DNA of 64,000 nucleotides, from the NCBI RefSeq assembly GCF_004771005.1, contig NZ_RQHV01000036.1, forward strand, positions 1 to 64,000, written 5' to 3'. The notes below the pieces were generated by a model. That model did not search any database. It saw only the letters and a list, made by a program, of their open reading frames with translations, and had not been told where the DNA came from. Source of the DNA: Leptospira ilyithenensis (GTDB lineage: Bacteria > Spirochaetota > Leptospiria > Leptospirales > Leptospiraceae). The position numbers and the translations under genes were made by a program. Shown in pieces: positions 1-8,889 of this stretch; the first letter of the stretch is position 1; each line of letters starts with the position of its first letter.

Positions 1-434
1 TGCTCGTTTTCCATAACAACAGATCACTAAATGCTATACCACGTACAAGAACTTTATGGGTAACGGGATGGTTATCCACCCGCCACCCATTGAGTTCCAA
101 TTATCACATCACCTTTCCCCTGTAAAGCGATGTCCGTGATCTAAACAATTTTATTCAAATACATTCGCCTTTTTGATTACTGTTATCCCTGCCTCAATTT
201 TTTCGCGCGCCAGGGATACGGAGGGCTTGGTCGCATTGCGACCGGAGCGTTAGCGGAGCCCGCAGTAGCCCGCTCGACTTTTACAATGAAACGCACATGA
301 TCGTGTCAATTCGAGGCGCCAAGAGGACGTTTTGCGTATTACCTAAGATTCTAGAAAAGACTCTATCCCTTCTTTGCGGTGTATTTGGCAATTAGAAGCA
401 GTGCGGGTGGTGCTAATAAAGTGTTCTATGGTTT
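1..434. other. intergenic region at window edge
   Basis: No convincing gene is seen in the first 434 bases. The stretch is AT-rich apart from a GC-rich block at about 200-280, listed separately as a repeat. It lies downstream of the minus-strand lipoprotein gene, whose stop codon is at 435. Any gene ending here from the left would have to lie outside the window. Confidence 0.5.
200..285 (+). repeat. GC-rich intergenic repeat, copy 1
   Basis: This GC-rich block begins with GCGCGCCAGGGAT and continues with runs of CGGAGCG and GCGGAGCCC type. A block at about 3170-3282 carries the same GCGCCAGGGAT start and a GACCGGAGC motif in the opposite orientation. Both sit in gene-free DNA beside mqo. I read them as diverged members of one intergenic repeat family. 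The exact ends are uncertain and the two copies match only in patches. Confidence 0.45.
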
Positions 435-1373
435 TTATTGCTCCACACAAGCAAGCACATTGAAACTGCCGCAACTGCCTCCGCCGTTGGATTTTATATT
501 GGTGCTGGATGCCTGGCCGGCCCCTCCCGTTCCTGTCCAAAGAGAGCAACTTCCTGTCCCGTGTTGCAGCCAATCTCCGCCCGTAGATAGTCCGGTCCAA
601 ACGGTGAGAGTACCGGTAGAGCTGATATCTGTGGTCTGAACCAAGAGTCCCAAACTGTCTGCAGCTCCGATTGTAACGGAATCTGCAGCACGAATATAAG
701 TTGTGTTAGGTTTTAATACCCAATCCTTATGCTCTGCGAGACCGGATGTAGCACAATTGGAGGAAGTACAGGCAATCCGATTGGTTGCATCAACGATTAA
801 GCTCTTATAGATTGCTGCGGAAGGAGTTGTCGGTTTATTTGTGTCCGTCTGGCATTTCGAATCTGCTCCGGAAATCCCCGACAAAGCGGCAGTATAAGTT
901 GCAGCGGTTAAGAACATTTTACATGGACTACAAACCGGAGTAGCGGTAGCTTCGAGTGAGGCGTTACTTTCTCCGCTTGTATTTACCGCGGTTAGAATAT
1001 AATAATAAGAAGTATTGTTTGTGATGTCCGAATGAGTATAAGGAGAAGTAATGTTTGCAATCCGAGTGCTGTTTGTTTTTGATACGCCCGTGGAAGTTCC
1101 GTAATAAAGTGCATAGGAAGTGGCGCCTGTTACTTCCTTCCACGACAAAGTATTTTGAGTGTTGCCTGCTTGTATGGCAGGCGCTTCCGGTGTGGGAACC
1201 AGAGACGATTTCGGGCATAGGATGGAGCTTTGACCCAATAGACATTTTAGCTCTTCCGTTGCAAAATAGGATTTATTTCCAAAATCCTGCGCATTATCAA
1301 ATTCCAATTTTTGGCAAGTGGTGAAGAGAAGAATGAAACAAACTAAGATAAGTAATTTTTTACTTTCTGTCAT
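435..1373 (-). CDS. lipoprotein with fibronectin type III-like and DUF1554 domains
   Basis: The 312-residue protein starts with a hydrophobic signal segment ending in LLFTTC, a spirochaete-style lipobox with Cys20 as the likely lipidated residue. Residues about 60-150 look like a fibronectin type III domain (NTLSWKEVTGATSYALYYG, then NTSYYYILTAVNTSGES). Residues about 150-312 fit DUF1554, a Cys-rich fold common in Leptospira surface proteins: GISGADSKCQTDTNKP, then WVLKPNTTYIRAAD, and the closing CVEQ. It is likely displayed on the outer membrane or exported. No ligand can be inferred. The gene stands alone, about 130 bases downstream of mqo on the same strand. Confidence 0.85.
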   Translation of the reverse strand: MTESKKLLILVCFILLFTTCQKLEFDNAQDFGNKSYFATEELKCLLGQSSILCPKSSLVPTPEAPAIQAGNTQNTLSWKEVTGATSYALYYGTSTGVSKTNSTRIANITSPYTHSDITNNTSYYYILTAVNTSGESNASLEATATPVCSPCKMFLTAATYTAALSGISGADSKCQTDTNKPTTPSAAIYKSLIVDATNRIACTSSNCATSGLAEHKDWVLKPNTTYIRAADSVTIGAADSLGLLVQTTDISSTGTLTVWTGLSTGGDWLQHGTGSCSLWTGTGGAGQASSTNIKSNGGGSCGSFNVLACVEQ

Positions 1374-1444
1374 CGTCTATCTGACGAAATAAATTTCTAA
1401 AATCAGATCGGGTCTTTTTTCGGTTTTTTACAAGAGGGAAATAT

Positions 1445-1485
1445 CACCCTACACCGGACTCCTTTCACGATTACAATGTAGGGTG
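1445..1485. other. perfect 9-bp inverted repeat between mqo and the lipoprotein gene
   Basis: CACCCTACA at 1445-1453 is the exact reverse complement of TGTAGGGTG at 1477-1485, separated by 23 bases. In the direction of mqo transcription the hairpin is not followed by a T-run, so it is not a textbook intrinsic terminator. On the plus strand a run of T follows at 1494-1499, but no plus-strand gene ends here. It could stop or stabilise the mqo transcript or be a protein-binding site. Confidence 0.4.
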
Positions 1486-1505
1486 TAGGAATCATTTTTT
1501 ACGGT

Positions 1506-3032
1506 TTAAGCTTGGTTGGACACTTCTTTTCCCGATCCGGAAAGACTCAGGATTTCATGGGAATTCCTTCTGCTGGTTTTACACAATTCTTCATTATGTA
1601 AAAAAGACTCACCATAACTCGGAATCATTTCTTTCAGTTTGGAAATCCATTCTTTAGATTTCATTTTTTCTACGAAACAATCGGAAAGAACTTCAAGCAT
1701 AATGGAAACCGAAGTAGAAGCACCGGGTGATGCTCCAAGGAGTGCCGCCAAACTTCCATCAGATGCCGATACCACTTCCGTTCCGAATTCCAAAACACCG
1801 CCTTCTTCCTTGTCTTCTTTGATGATCTGTACTCTTTGTCCTGCAACTACCAGTTCCCAATCTTCCGATTTTACATCCGGGAAATATTCTTTCAATGCAT
1901 GAATGCGGTCTTCGTGGGATTGCATCGCTTGTGAAATCAAATACTTTGTCAAAGGAAGGTTGTGCATTCCCGCAGACAACATCGGAAAAATATTATCAAA
2001 CTCCAACGATTTCACCAGATCCAGATAAGATCCTTTCTTTAAAAACTTGGTACTGAAACCTGCATAAGGACCGAATAACAGCTCTTTTTTGCCGCCGATG
2101 ATTCTTGTGTCCAAATGAGGAACGGACATAGGAGGGGAACCGACGGAAGCTTTGCCGTAAACTTTTGCAAAATGTGTTTCGATGACATCTCTGTTTTTAC
2201 ATCTTAACCATTGGCCGCTGACGGGAAATCCCCCGAAGCCGGCAGCTTCCGGGATATCCGATTTTTCAAGCAAAGGAAGAGAGCCCCCGCCCGCACCGAT
2301 GAATACGAAGTTTGCTTCGTGGTGTTCTTTTTCATGGGTTAACAAATTGGTAGATGTTAGGTTCCAAAGTCCGTCCTTTTCTCTTTCCAGGTCTTTTACG
2401 TTTTCATAGTATTGAACATGAACCCCTTCCAAACTTGCCAGATAATTGAATATTCCCTTTGTTAAAGTTCCAAAGTCTACATCCGTCCCCAAATCCATCT
2501 TTGTGCCTGCAACCTGCACATTCGGATCTCTGTTTTTCATTACGAGAGGCATCCAAGTCGCCAATTCGTTTCGATCTTCCGAATACTCCAATCCTTCGAA
2601 TAACGGCTCTTTTGCGAGTGCTTCGTATCGTTTCTTTAAAAAGGAAACGTTTTCTTCCCCCCAAACAAAGCTAAAGTGGGGAACATGGTGAATGAAACTC
2701 TCCGGAGATAAAACTTTTTTTTCTTTTACAAGATATGCCCAAAATTCTTTGGAAACTTCGTAAGAAGAAGCGATGTTCAACGCTTTTTTCACATTGATGG
2801 AACCGTCCGGCTCTTCCGTTGTATAATTCAATTCGCAAAATGCGGAATGTCCCGTTCCCGCATTATTCCATGCATTGGAACTTTCTCTTGCTGCGGCATC
2901 TAACCTTTCGAGTACGGTGATGGTCAAGCCAGGGTCGAGTTCTTTTAGTAGAACTCCTAAGGTAGCGCTCATGATCCCAGCACCGATTAAGATGACATCC
3001 GATTTTGTTTTGATTGTATGTTTATCTTTCAT
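1506..3032 (-). CDS. mqo: malate:quinone oxidoreductase
   Basis: This 508-residue protein matches the usual length of Mqo. It is a peripheral inner-membrane flavoenzyme that oxidises malate to oxaloacetate and passes electrons to quinone. The N-terminus has the FAD-binding dinucleotide motif DVILIGAGIMSATLG at about residues 12-26. The family signature SSNAWNNAGTGHSAFCELNY follows at about 51-70, and a second conserved stretch VVAGQRVQIIK lies near residue 395. It gives a membrane-linked alternative or complement to NAD-dependent malate dehydrogenase in the TCA cycle. No strong ribosome binding site is seen before the ATG. It is monocistronic, with repeat-rich DNA upstream. Confidence 0.95.
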   Translation of the reverse strand: MKDKHTIKTKSDVILIGAGIMSATLGVLLKELDPGLTITVLERLDAAARESSNAWNNAGTGHSAFCELNYTTEEPDGSINVKKALNIASSYEVSKEFWAYLVKEKKVLSPESFIHHVPHFSFVWGEENVSFLKKRYEALAKEPLFEGLEYSEDRNELATWMPLVMKNRDPNVQVAGTKMDLGTDVDFGTLTKGIFNYLASLEGVHVQYYENVKDLEREKDGLWNLTSTNLLTHEKEHHEANFVFIGAGGGSLPLLEKSDIPEAAGFGGFPVSGQWLRCKNRDVIETHFAKVYGKASVGSPPMSVPHLDTRIIGGKKELLFGPYAGFSTKFLKKGSYLDLVKSLEFDNIFPMLSAGMHNLPLTKYLISQAMQSHEDRIHALKEYFPDVKSEDWELVVAGQRVQIIKEDKEEGGVLEFGTEVVSASDGSLAALLGASPGASTSVSIMLEVLSDCFVEKMKSKEWISKLKEMIPSYGESFLHNEELCKTSRRNSHEILSLSGSGKEVSNQA

Positions 3033-3169
3033 AGCGATGGTAAGAGGTTGGGAGACTGTTGTTATTTTTGCAATTTATTTCTAATCAAAAAGCAAGAAAA
3101 GCTTCGAAAATTCGGATGTATTCCTCTGGAAACCTTTCCTTTTGGGCGCCTCGGATCTGTTATGTGAAT

Positions 3170-3282
3170 CCGGGATCAATCATTGCCCCGACCGGGCTCT
3201 TCAGAGACTACGCCTATCGGCTCCGGTCCTTCGGACGCCTTCGGCTCTCTTTCGATCCCTGGCGCAGGAAAACTTTACAAAA
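3170..3282 (-). repeat. GC-rich intergenic repeat, copy 2
   Basis: Read on the minus strand it begins GCGCCAGGGATCGAAAG and is dense in CCGAAGG, GACCGGAGCC and related short words. It shares the GCGCCAGGGAT head and the GACCGGAGC word with the block at 200-285, which lies in the opposite orientation. It is non-coding. Ends are approximate. Confidence 0.45.
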
Positions 3283-3439
3283 AAGATCCTCCGTCAAAAT
3301 TTAGAATCGGTTTTCAGTTAGAACACTATCCGGAAAAATATTGACAAGACGAACGGTTAGTCTCAATTTCCGATTGGTAGAGCAAATGAAAACATTTCGA
3401 TTTCTTAGGAAACGCGGAACATCCTGTTCCGACGAAAAA

Positions 3440-3643
3440 GCTTCGGCCATCCGTGGCCATTCGCAGCGACCCATAGGGAGCGAGAATGGTGAACTGGGCG
3501 GTAAGCGAATGCGGTAGCCCAGATTCTCTGACTTGCTTGCAAGTCCAACTAGTTGTTACATAAATCTTCAACCAACTGACTTTTGGAAACTCACGTCAAT
3601 CTTTGAGATGGGCTTTAACCCACCGAAGGGAAACATCTCACTC
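3440..3643 (-). repeat. long dispersed repeat, copy 1 (inverted relative to copy at 25.0 kb)
   Basis: Read on the minus strand this block is nearly identical to plus-strand 25044-25262. About 85 consecutive bases in the middle differ at one position by eye, while the flanks drift more. The conserved core holds two palindromes side by side: CAACTAGTTG, and ACTTGC-AA-GCAAGT. No transposase or terminal repeats are seen, so it is more like a non-autonomous intergenic element than an insertion sequence. The copies lie about 21 kb apart in inverted orientation. Confidence 0.85.
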
Positions 3644-3799
3644 ACTTGAAAAACCCTTTTTGCCAAATCCATCCCCTCCAAAAAGGGAAATTTTTTTCTA
3701 AAAAACGAAAAAACTGCAATAAAAAATGATCGCCGCCATTCCATAATTTTTTGACTTCTCGCTTTAATGCGGCTTAGCTGACCAAATCGTAGGTCCCCC

Positions 3800-4564
3800 A
3801 TGCAAACAGAAAACCCATCTGAACAAAGATTCACAAAGATGCGAGGCGCCCAACAAAAGATAGATAAAGTCTCTCCTCTCTTAAAAGCAAGAGAGATGTT
3901 TCTCGCGGTGGCGGAGGCAGGGATGCCGGAGCGGACCCGTCGTAACACGGAGGTTACGCGGGGACGAGCGTGGAACATCGAACGCTTGACAGAAAGACGA
4001 GACGGACTCATAAAATGGGGAGAACTGCGAAGGGATGCACAATCCATAGAATCAAAATCGGACATAGCCACCCTCAAGGCAGAGCTAAAAGCAACCAAGT
4101 CTTCCGTGATCGACTTTTCCACAGGAACGGAATCTGTGTTGAGTAGTTATGACGATAGTCTAACAAGACTTACTACAAAAGAATTTATATTCAACGAGCC
4201 TATTCAGAAACAAGCTGTCATCACTCAAAATACAAGTATGGGACTCGGAGAATTTTTCTCCAAGGACCGAAGTCTGTCGGAAGTGTCAAAAATATCTGTG
4301 TCGGATAAAGTTTCCACTATGGGAAGTTTCTCGTTAGGCGGTGTAGCTGCGGGGATAGGACTTGTCCAGACAGATCCTGTTATTTATAAAACAATCAGCC
4401 TGGTAGAATCTGCTGCGGGAGCTGTAGGAGGATTTGTATCTTCTCTTACAGGAAATACATCCGGTGGACAATCGTATTCTATTTTCAATGCGGCGAGCCT
4501 CGCAAAAACTATATTATTGGGCAAAATATCCAATATATTGGACAAAACAAATCTTGTTTTATAA
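3800..4564 (+). CDS. hypothetical protein, possibly a gene remnant
   Basis: The frame is open for 254 codons but I do not recognise the product. There is no good ribosome binding site before the ATG at 3800. The first third is rich in Arg, Lys and Glu. The last third is glycine- and alanine-rich with a hydrophobic stretch (VESAAGAVGGFVSSLTG). DNA at about 3866-3918 resembles the upstream edge of the dispersed repeat at about 25013-25065, so the 5' part may be repeat-derived rather than true coding sequence. The C-terminal half could be the tail of a larger Leptospira protein whose front has been lost. Treat it as a low-confidence CDS or pseudogene. Confidence 0.4.
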   Translation: MQTENPSEQRFTKMRGAQQKIDKVSPLLKAREMFLAVAEAGMPERTRRNTEVTRGRAWNIERLTERRDGLIKWGELRRDAQSIESKSDIATLKAELKATKSSVIDFSTGTESVLSSYDDSLTRLTTKEFIFNEPIQKQAVITQNTSMGLGEFFSKDRSLSEVSKISVSDKVSTMGSFSLGGVAAGIGLVQTDPVIYKTISLVESAAGAVGGFVSSLTGNTSGGQSYSIFNAASLAKTILLGKISNILDKTNLVL

Positions 4565-4803
4565 AAACAATCCCTGCTCCACCGGATCGACCAGCGAAGC
4601 GAGCTTTGTCGCCTTAGGGAAGGCCGGGTCGTTTTACAAAAGAGAGGAATTGGAAAGGAAAAAATGCTAGGGCGCTCACGGGGAATAGGAATATTTTCGG
4701 ATAGGACTTGGTAGCAAATTCTTTTGCAAACTGCTTAGAACCATTCTACTTGACTTGCCAAGGAAACTGGGTTTTTCAAACTGGGTTTGTTGGGAGGAAC
4801 TTT

Positions 4804-5010
4804 ATGGCACTTTCGATTCGACTTCCTTTGTTTCTTTCCCTCTTATTTTTCGGAGTGAACTTCGTGCTTTGTGCGTGGACTCACATGGAAAAACCAGAAG
4901 GACCATTTCGTTTGGGTGATTCTATCATCCGTTATGCGGAAGAGTTGGAAAAGTTTGATTCCAAACCTTCTTATACCAAACTAGCTCCACATCACAGCAA
5001 TCTTCTCTAG
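4804..5010 (+). CDS. small exported or membrane-anchored protein of unknown function
   Basis: This 68-residue protein has a strong signal-like N-terminus: hydrophobic residues 5-23 (IRLPLFLSLLFFGVNFVLC) end in a Cys at position 23. That could be a lipobox, but the residues before it are not typical. The ATG at 4804 was chosen because GGGAGG at 4792-4797 gives well-spaced ribosome binding. The frame stays open further upstream without such a site. The remaining 45 residues are polar (KPEGPFRLGDSIIRYAEEL). No family is recognised. It stands alone between unrelated genes. Confidence 0.55.
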   Translation: MALSIRLPLFLSLLFFGVNFVLCAWTHMEKPEGPFRLGDSIIRYAEELEKFDSKPSYTKLAPHHSNLL

Positions 5011-5130
5011 ATTGTCAGGGAGCCCGTTTGGTAGGTACTGCCGGGAATTGGTTTGAGTGCATGCTTATGCTCTTACCTGGCCCGGTGGCCAAGTTGAGCT
5101 TTCTTGAAAACGGATGTTTAAATCGATCCG

Positions 5131-5583
5131 TTATTTCGGTTTGAAGTCGACATTATCCCAATAATCCTTTCCATAATTAAAAAAGATCTCTTTGCCTTCG
5201 GGGATTGTCTTTAACACTTTGAATCTTGCAGTCTTCCAGCGAACGGAAGTTACTAGCTCTGCATTCGGTTTGCCCGAGTGATTGATAAATCGGGTGTAAT
5301 TGGAAAGTTTTCCTTCTCCGTAAATCCACCAATCTTTGCAAATCCATAACAGATATTTGGAATCCACATATTTTGGAGATTCCGCATCATCGTCCGTTAT
5401 TATTTTTCCTTGGTAATAACCTACAGTATCGCCTTTGTATAATGTCTGTTTTGTGAATAGCCCCATTCCGATTCCCGGAACCGAGGAAGGTTTTACTTCA
5501 AAGTCTTTTTCGGAATAAACAATCTGTTTTCTCTTTTTAGGTGCTTTGGCTTTCTTCTTTGCCTGAGTCTGTTTCTTTTTCAT
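5131..5583 (-). CDS. SET-domain protein, putative protein-lysine methyltransferase
   Basis: The 150-residue protein has a very basic Lys/Ala-rich tail (residues 1-20) followed by a compact SET domain. Hallmarks of the fold are the opening [21 protein letters not shown], the cofactor-pocket motif [13 protein letters not shown] near residues 107-119, and the C-terminal pseudoknot Tyr motif [11 protein letters not shown] near 132-142. SET enzymes transfer methyl groups from S-adenosylmethionine to lysine side chains. The bacterial substrate is unknown. The post-SET zinc cysteines of eukaryotic enzymes are absent, as in other small bacterial members. It is transcribed away from ribH and stands alone. 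Confidence 0.85.
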   Translation of the reverse strand: MKKKQTQAKKKAKAPKKRKQIVYSEKDFEVKPSSVPGIGMGLFTKQTLYKGDTVGYYQGKIITDDDAESPKYVDSKYLLWICKDWWIYGEGKLSNYTRFINHSGKPNAELVTSVRWKTARFKVLKTIPEGKEIFFNYGKDYWDNVDFKPK

Positions 5584-5685
5584 GCCTATAGGACATAACT
5601 CGGGATCATTTCCAGTTTGTAAAGCGAATGAGATTTAAGAATGCCATGTTATCCAGCCGATCTTCAAACATACAGAGGTTCTTTT

Positions 5686-5835
5686 ATGTTGAAAAGAAAG
5701 GAACAATCCATTTCCCAAGAGAATGTAGTCAATCTGGCTTTGTATCGGGCGAAAAAAGCCTTGGAAAAAGACGGATTTGAAGTGGTAGAAAATCCGGAAG
5801 GCAAGATCACACTTGTCATTCGTCTTGCGAAATAA
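5686..5835 (+). CDS. small conserved-looking hypothetical protein
   Basis: I choose the ATG at 5686 because AGAGG lies 7 bases upstream. This gives 49 residues: a basic start, an amphipathic helix-like middle ([17 protein letters not shown]) and a strand-like end ([10 protein letters not shown]). No domain is recognised. Its stop is 25 bases before ribH, so it may be the first gene of the ribH operon. A longer start at 5641 is possible but lacks a ribosome binding site. Confidence 0.5.
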   Translation: MLKRKEQSISQENVVNLALYRAKKALEKDGFEVVENPEGKITLVIRLAK

Positions 5836-5860
5836 AACCCCTCTGTTACCTTGGAATTAC

Positions 5861-6334
5861 ATGACACATATTCGAATTGAAGGAAATCGTATTGGGAGCG
5901 GTCAAAAACATTGTGTGATTGTTTCCAAATTCAATGAATTTATTACCGAAAGTCTTTTGAAAGGGGCTTTGGATGCTTATCGCCAACATGGAATCGCCGA
6001 ATCGGATGTAACAGTGATTTATGTTCCGGGCGCTTATGAACTTCCCGCTACTGTTTCTAAAGTAATCCAATCCAAAAAGTTTTCTTTTTCAGCAATCACT
6101 TGCCTCGGTGCTGTGATTCGGGGAGCTACCTCGCATTATGATCTGGTTGCGGGAGAAGCCGCCAAGGTGGGAAACCTCGCTATCGGCGCTCAGATTCCGG
6201 TAATCTTTGGAGTTTTGACAACGGAAACCATCGAACAAGCGGTAGAAAGAGCCGGAACCAAAGCAGGAAACAAAGGCTACGAAGCAGCAACCACTGCGAT
6301 CGAGATGGCAAACTTGTTTCGTGAGTTAGGATGA
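5861..6334 (+). CDS. ribH: 6,7-dimethyl-8-ribityllumazine synthase
   Basis: RibH condenses 5-amino-6-ribitylamino-uracil with dihydroxybutanone phosphate, the penultimate step of riboflavin synthesis. The start at 5861 gives 157 residues, the normal length. Family motifs are [18 protein letters not shown] near residues 26-43, the PGAYELP substrate loop, [12 protein letters not shown] with the catalytic His, and [12 protein letters not shown]. It overlaps nusB by four bases (ATGA), the ribH-nusB pairing seen in many bacteria. An upstream in-frame start at 5813 would add residues unlike the family. Confidence 0.95.
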   Translation: MTHIRIEGNRIGSGQKHCVIVSKFNEFITESLLKGALDAYRQHGIAESDVTVIYVPGAYELPATVSKVIQSKKFSFSAITCLGAVIRGATSHYDLVAGEAAKVGNLAIGAQIPVIFGVLTTETIEQAVERAGTKAGNKGYEAATTAIEMANLFRELG

Positions 6335-6753
6335 GTTCCCGCCATACAGGACGTTCTTTGGCACTGATGTGCCTTTATCAAATTGACCTGGTCGGAGTCG
6401 AACCTTCCAAAGCGATGAAGTTCGACTGGTACGACAAAAAAACCTCCAAAGAAGAAAAGGACTACGCTATCTTTCTTGTGAAAGGAGTGGTGGAAAACCG
6501 GGAAGAGATCGATACTCTAATTAAGAAATATTCCGAAAATTGGGAATTATCGCGGATTTCCGTTGTGAACCGCTGTATCCTCCGTCTTTCCATTTTGAGT
6601 CTAAAAAAGGAACCATTCCTTGCGGCGCCGGTTGTGATCAATGAGGCAGTCGAGTTGACAAAAGAATTCGAAACGGACGAATCAGCGAATTTCATCAATG
6701 GTTTGTTAGACGCTTTTTACAAAAAAGAGATCTTGGCGAAAAATCCAGGGTAG
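6331..6753 (+). CDS. nusB: transcription antitermination factor NusB
   Basis: NusB is a small RNA-binding helical protein that, with NusE (S10), loads on boxA of rRNA leaders for antitermination. The 140-residue length is typical. Recognisable features are the N-terminal [16 protein letters not shown], the central [16 protein letters not shown] helix, and the C-terminal [27 protein letters not shown]. The start overlaps the ribH stop by four bases and the next gene follows after 15 bases, so it is inside an operon. Confidence 0.95.
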   Translation: MSSRHTGRSLALMCLYQIDLVGVEPSKAMKFDWYDKKTSKEEKDYAIFLVKGVVENREEIDTLIKKYSENWELSRISVVNRCILRLSILSLKKEPFLAAPVVINEAVELTKEFETDESANFINGLLDAFYKKEILAKNPG

Positions 6754-6768
6754 GAAAACTAGAGGCAG

Positions 6769-8889
6769 ATGGACCCGATCCAGAAGAACAGATTCCGAAT
6801 GGAAGAGGACAGGAATTCTTCCCAACCCAGTTACTACAAGGAAGATCCGTATTTAAGGGATCTGGGAAGAGATTCTCGTAAGGATGAGTCTACTTACGGT
6901 TCCAATACGGAAACAAAGCAACCGGTTCTGTCTTTTTTCTTCTGGCTTACCATCATTTTACTGTTAGCTGTAGCTGCGACTTCTGCTGTTTATTATTTTT
7001 ATTATTATAAAAAAACCGATCCAGAGGAACTTGCCAAGTCTCTTCGTGGACTTCCCCAGGACAAAAAATCTTTGGAACTTCTTTTGGACAAGTCCTACCT
7101 TCCTAAAGATTCCATCAACTCCGATCTTGCCAATTGCCTTAATTCGTATCATGACCGTTATGTGAACAAGGCGTTTCGTGTTTGCGAGGAATTTTTAAAT
7201 ACTCCCGGCAAAGACGAAGACAAGTCGGTAGCACTCACCGTTCTCGGTGTGATGTTTGACGAAGCGGGGCGTTACATCAGCTCCATCGAAAGATTGGAAA
7301 AAGCAATTCAATACGATCCTAAAAATTATTTTGCATACTACAACCTTGCCTTGGCATTCAAACATTCCGGCAAATTCGAAGAAGCAAGAAAGGCCGCAGC
7401 CAAAGCTAAAGAAATCGCTCCGAACGATGCACGGGTAGCGTTGCTCACTGGAAATCTTTATCAGGAGATAGGCGATCCGAAGGCTGCCATCGATGCTTAT
7501 AAAGAAGGGCAATCTTTGGCACCGAATGATCCGGTTCTTTCTTATAATCTTGCCATCAGTTATTATAAACAGGGAAAATTACCCGAAGCGATTGAAGAGT
7601 TTCAAAAGGCTGCGCTCGCTTCCCCGAGCTCGAATGTGGCCGCACTTTCCTACGGACATTTGGGATCTATTTTTTATTCCAGAGAAGACTATGACCGGGC
7701 GGAATATTATTTCAGAGAAGCGGCAAGACTTCGTCCGGCGGACGCAAAAAATCATTACAATCTGGGTTTGATTTTTCTAAAGAGAAAAAATCCGGAAGAG
7801 GCGGCAAAGTTCTTTCAAAAAGCATTGGATGCAAATTCCAACGAACCTGAAATTTACCGCTATATTGCGGAAGCATTCACTTCCATGGGACAGTCTTCTC
7901 TTGCCATCCAAGCTTTAAAGAAAGCGATTTTACTCAAGCCGAACGATGTGGATTCCTTATTTGCCCTCTCCGAACTCTATTATAAGAAAGGCGAGTTGGT
8001 TGAGGCGGAAAATTTATTCCGCAGAATCATCCGAATGACACCTGGCGACAGTTATTCGGAGACGGCTTATGTGAATTTGGGAATCATTCTGGACGAAATG
8101 GAAAGGTTTACGGAATCCATTCAATCTTTCGAAGGTGCCATTGCACTCAACCCCAAAAATCAATCGGCACGTTACAATCTGGGGATTGCCTATTTGCATG
8201 CGGGTATGCCTACCAAAGCGATCGAGGAACTCCGAAAAGCGAGTGCTCTTGAGCCAAATCACCTGCCTTCCCGTTTGGCGATCGCGGACTATTATCTGGA
8301 GCAAAAATACTATAACGAAGCTATCGCTGAGTATGAGGAAGTTCTTTCCGAAAAAAAAGATCTTCATGAAGCAAGGATCAAACTTGCGGACGCATACATC
8401 CAAACCAGAAGTTATCCTTCTGCGGAAAAAAGCCTTGTTTATGTTTTGGAACATTCCAAAGATCCGAAAGAAATCAAACTCGCTCATAGAAAACTGGCCC
8501 TCACCTATGCTGAGGGCGGAAATGGAAGCCAATCCAGAAAAGCAAAAGAGGAAGCGTTTCGCGCTTCCCATATAGATCCGGAAGATATGGAATCGAGGCT
8601 CGTTCTTTCCAAGATTCTGATTGATTCCGGTTCCCTTATGGATCGGGAAAAAGCGGTAGACGAGCTAACAACCGTTGTTCGTTCCGATGTGTCTCCCTCC
8701 GTTGCAGCCAAAGCCCATAATTATTTGGGTGTATGTTATTTTAAAAACGGCGAGTTCAAAAGAGCTCTTCAGGAATTTCAAATGGCAATCGATCTCAATC
8801 CCGGTTTGACGGAAGCTTATGAAAATAAAAGAGCCGCTCGCGCAGGTTACGAGAAAGCTCTGGAATCAAAGAAGCGGACTTTCTTTTGA
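6769..8889 (+). CDS. inner-membrane-anchored TPR repeat protein
   Basis: The 706-residue protein has a polar N-terminal tail of about 50 residues, one membrane segment at about 53-80 (FFFWLTIILLLAVAATSAVYYFYYY), then a long array of tetratricopeptide repeats to the end. Examples are YFAYYNLALAFKHSGKFEEARK, PVLSYNLAISYYKQGKLPEAIE and KAHNYLGVCYFKNGEFKRALQ, spaced at roughly 34-36 residues. TPR arrays are protein-protein scaffolds. The single N-terminal anchor suggests most of the protein faces the periplasm. It sits between nusB and a methyltransferase in a tight operon that also holds a cell-wall amidase. No specific partner can be named. Confidence 0.85.
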   Translation: MDPIQKNRFRMEEDRNSSQPSYYKEDPYLRDLGRDSRKDESTYGSNTETKQPVLSFFFWLTIILLLAVAATSAVYYFYYYKKTDPEELAKSLRGLPQDKKSLELLLDKSYLPKDSINSDLANCLNSYHDRYVNKAFRVCEEFLNTPGKDEDKSVALTVLGVMFDEAGRYISSIERLEKAIQYDPKNYFAYYNLALAFKHSGKFEEARKAAAKAKEIAPNDARVALLTGNLYQEIGDPKAAIDAYKEGQSLAPNDPVLSYNLAISYYKQGKLPEAIEEFQKAALASPSSNVAALSYGHLGSIFYSREDYDRAEYYFREAARLRPADAKNHYNLGLIFLKRKNPEEAAKFFQKALDANSNEPEIYRYIAEAFTSMGQSSLAIQALKKAILLKPNDVDSLFALSELYYKKGELVEAENLFRRIIRMTPGDSYSETAYVNLGIILDEMERFTESIQSFEGAIALNPKNQSARYNLGIAYLHAGMPTKAIEELRKASALEPNHLPSRLAIADYYLEQKYYNEAIAEYEEVLSEKKDLHEARIKLADAYIQTRSYPSAEKSLVYVLEHSKDPKEIKLAHRKLALTYAEGGNGSQSRKAKEEAFRASHIDPEDMESRLVLSKILIDSGSLMDREKAVDELTTVVRSDVSPSVAAKAHNYLGVCYFKNGEFKRALQEFQMAIDLNPGLTEAYENKRAARAGYEKALESKKRTFF

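Larger units (their letters stand above)
3033..3799. other. gene-free, repeat-rich region upstream of mqo
   Basis: No credible gene lies between the mqo start and 3800. The region contains a second GC-rich intergenic repeat (about 3170-3282) and one arm of a long inverted repeat pair (3440-3643), both listed separately. The mqo promoter should be in the first 100 bases or so, but no clear -35/-10 pair was recognised. Confidence 0.5.

Noticed and set aside
3568..4122. 184-codon minus-strand frame opposite the doubtful ORF at 3.8 kb
   Set aside because: It covers part of the dispersed repeat and the antisense of another frame. The translation has no recognisable domain or start signal.
5011..5100. 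possible tRNA-like fold in the gap after the small exported protein
   Set aside because: No acceptor stem, T-loop GTTCRA or anticodon arm could be fitted.
8014..8571. 185-codon minus-strand frame inside the TPR gene
   Set aside because: Antisense to well-formed TPR repeats. The composition follows from the codon bias of the real strand.
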